The notes under the pieces: generated by a model
Database searches by the model: none
Seen by the model: the letters and a program-made list of their open reading frames with translations, nothing else
What the model was told of the DNA's origin: nothing
Source of the DNA: Anaerolineaceae bacterium
GTDB taxonomy: Bacteria; Chloroflexota; Anaerolineae; Anaerolineales; Anaerolineaceae
Direction of reading: 5' to 3'
DNA length: 60,855 nt
Assembly (NCBI GenBank): GCA_003524305.1
Contig: DQHW01000048.1
Location: forward strand, 1 to 60,855
Part shown: piece after piece, positions 60,660-60,855 of the stretch
How the letters are laid out: every line of letters begins with the position of its first letter
Numbering within the stretch: the first letter of the stretch is position 1
Made by a program: the position numbers and the translations under genes

Positions 60660-60692
60660 TAAAAAAACTGCGTGGCGCGCCATCGGCAGTTT
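60660..60692 (-). promoter_or_regulatory. Terminator-like hairpin in the rpsU leader
   Basis: On the minus strand AAACTGC pairs with GCAGTTT, enclosing a GGCGCGCC palindrome, and is followed by a run of T residues. It lies about 35 nt before the rpsU start and about 95 nt after the promoter, a position expected for a transcription attenuator. Confidence 0.6.
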
Positions 60693-60792
60693 CAAGGTCA
60701 GAAAACTTGATTGTGTTGCGGTTTGAACTACTCTCGCTTCACCTCTCAACCATTCTTTCACCATCCACTGAGGATATTACTCCAACGTTACT

Positions 60793-60821
60793 ATTATACC
60801 CTCATCTTAATAAAATGCCAA
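60793..60821 (-). promoter_or_regulatory. Promoter of rpsU-infA
   Basis: On the minus strand TTGGCA, a 17 nt spacer and a perfect TATAAT give a strong sigma-70 promoter. Transcription would start near 60786, leaving a leader of about 160 nt. Confidence 0.75.
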
Positions 60822-60855
60822 CCCATCACTTTATTTGCCACTTTATAGTAGCCGC

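Overview
The window reads as a chromosomal segment of a Chloroflexota bacterium, most likely class Anaerolineae. This is inferred from gene content: a lipoprotein with a four-tryptophan NBR1-type Ig domain, membrane-anchored LysM plus M23 peptidases, a fused glycyl-tRNA synthetase, pyruvate:ferredoxin oxidoreductase, large family 5 solute-binding lipoproteins, and a small F420-type (DUF385) protein. Most of it is compact housekeeping sequence. I see no prophage, integron, plasmid or CRISPR array.

Layout. 1-2.7 kb: tRNA-Lys, NBR1-Ig lipoprotein and an MFS exporter on the minus strand. 2.7-7.4 kb (plus): LysM/M23 peptidase, MEMO-family protein, priA. 7.4-9.9 kb (minus): rho and a second LysM/M23 peptidase. 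10.1-20.6 kb (minus): a long macromolecular-synthesis cluster read as glmU, CNNM/HlyC-type CBS protein, cdd, recO, fused glyQS, dnaG, rpoD. 20.7-29.4 kb (minus): tRNA-Gln, an orphan canonical peptide-binding lipoprotein, and an oppD-oppF-SBP-oppB-oppC operon. 29.5-34.3 kb (minus): a membrane protein of unknown function, then maf, a class B PBP and rsgA. 34.4-39.5 kb (plus): xpt-guaA and an FHA protein with a PP2C phosphatase. 39.5-41.4 kb: a CitE-like lyase, a DUF3267 protein and a degraded paralogue beside a palindromic repeat. 41.4-46.3 kb (plus): dnaE and pfkA. 46.6-49.6 kb (minus): murJ, a GNAT protein and a SagB-type oxidoreductase. 49.7-53.4 kb: a coiled-coil membrane protein, then dnaJ-htrA-baeRF on the minus strand. 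53.7-58.7 kb (plus): LysM lipoprotein, Nudix hydrolase, PFOR. 58.7-59.6 kb: a REP-associated (RAYT/Y1) transposase set among REP-like hairpins. 59.6-60.9 kb (minus): DUF385 protein, infA, rpsU and their leader.

The most striking observation is the solute-binding protein inside the opp operon (25233-27281). It has an ordinary lipoprotein signal, but the two halves of the family 5 fold are swapped. The segment normally found in the second half comes first (about residues 48-315), and the normal mature N-terminal half follows (about 316-682). This is a natural circular permutation of an OppA/DppA-type protein in an otherwise standard operon, next to a canonical paralogue that can serve as a control.

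Other points of interest are a RAYT with five hairpins whose stems carry compensating changes, one of which supplies the last codons and stop of a neighbouring gene; a set of genes whose -10 boxes sit only 6-7 nt before the start codon, suggesting leaderless mRNAs; an archaeo-eukaryotic release-factor-like protein with RGGS where GGQ would be, in a dnaJ-htrA operon; and a terminator-like hairpin in the rpsU-infA leader.
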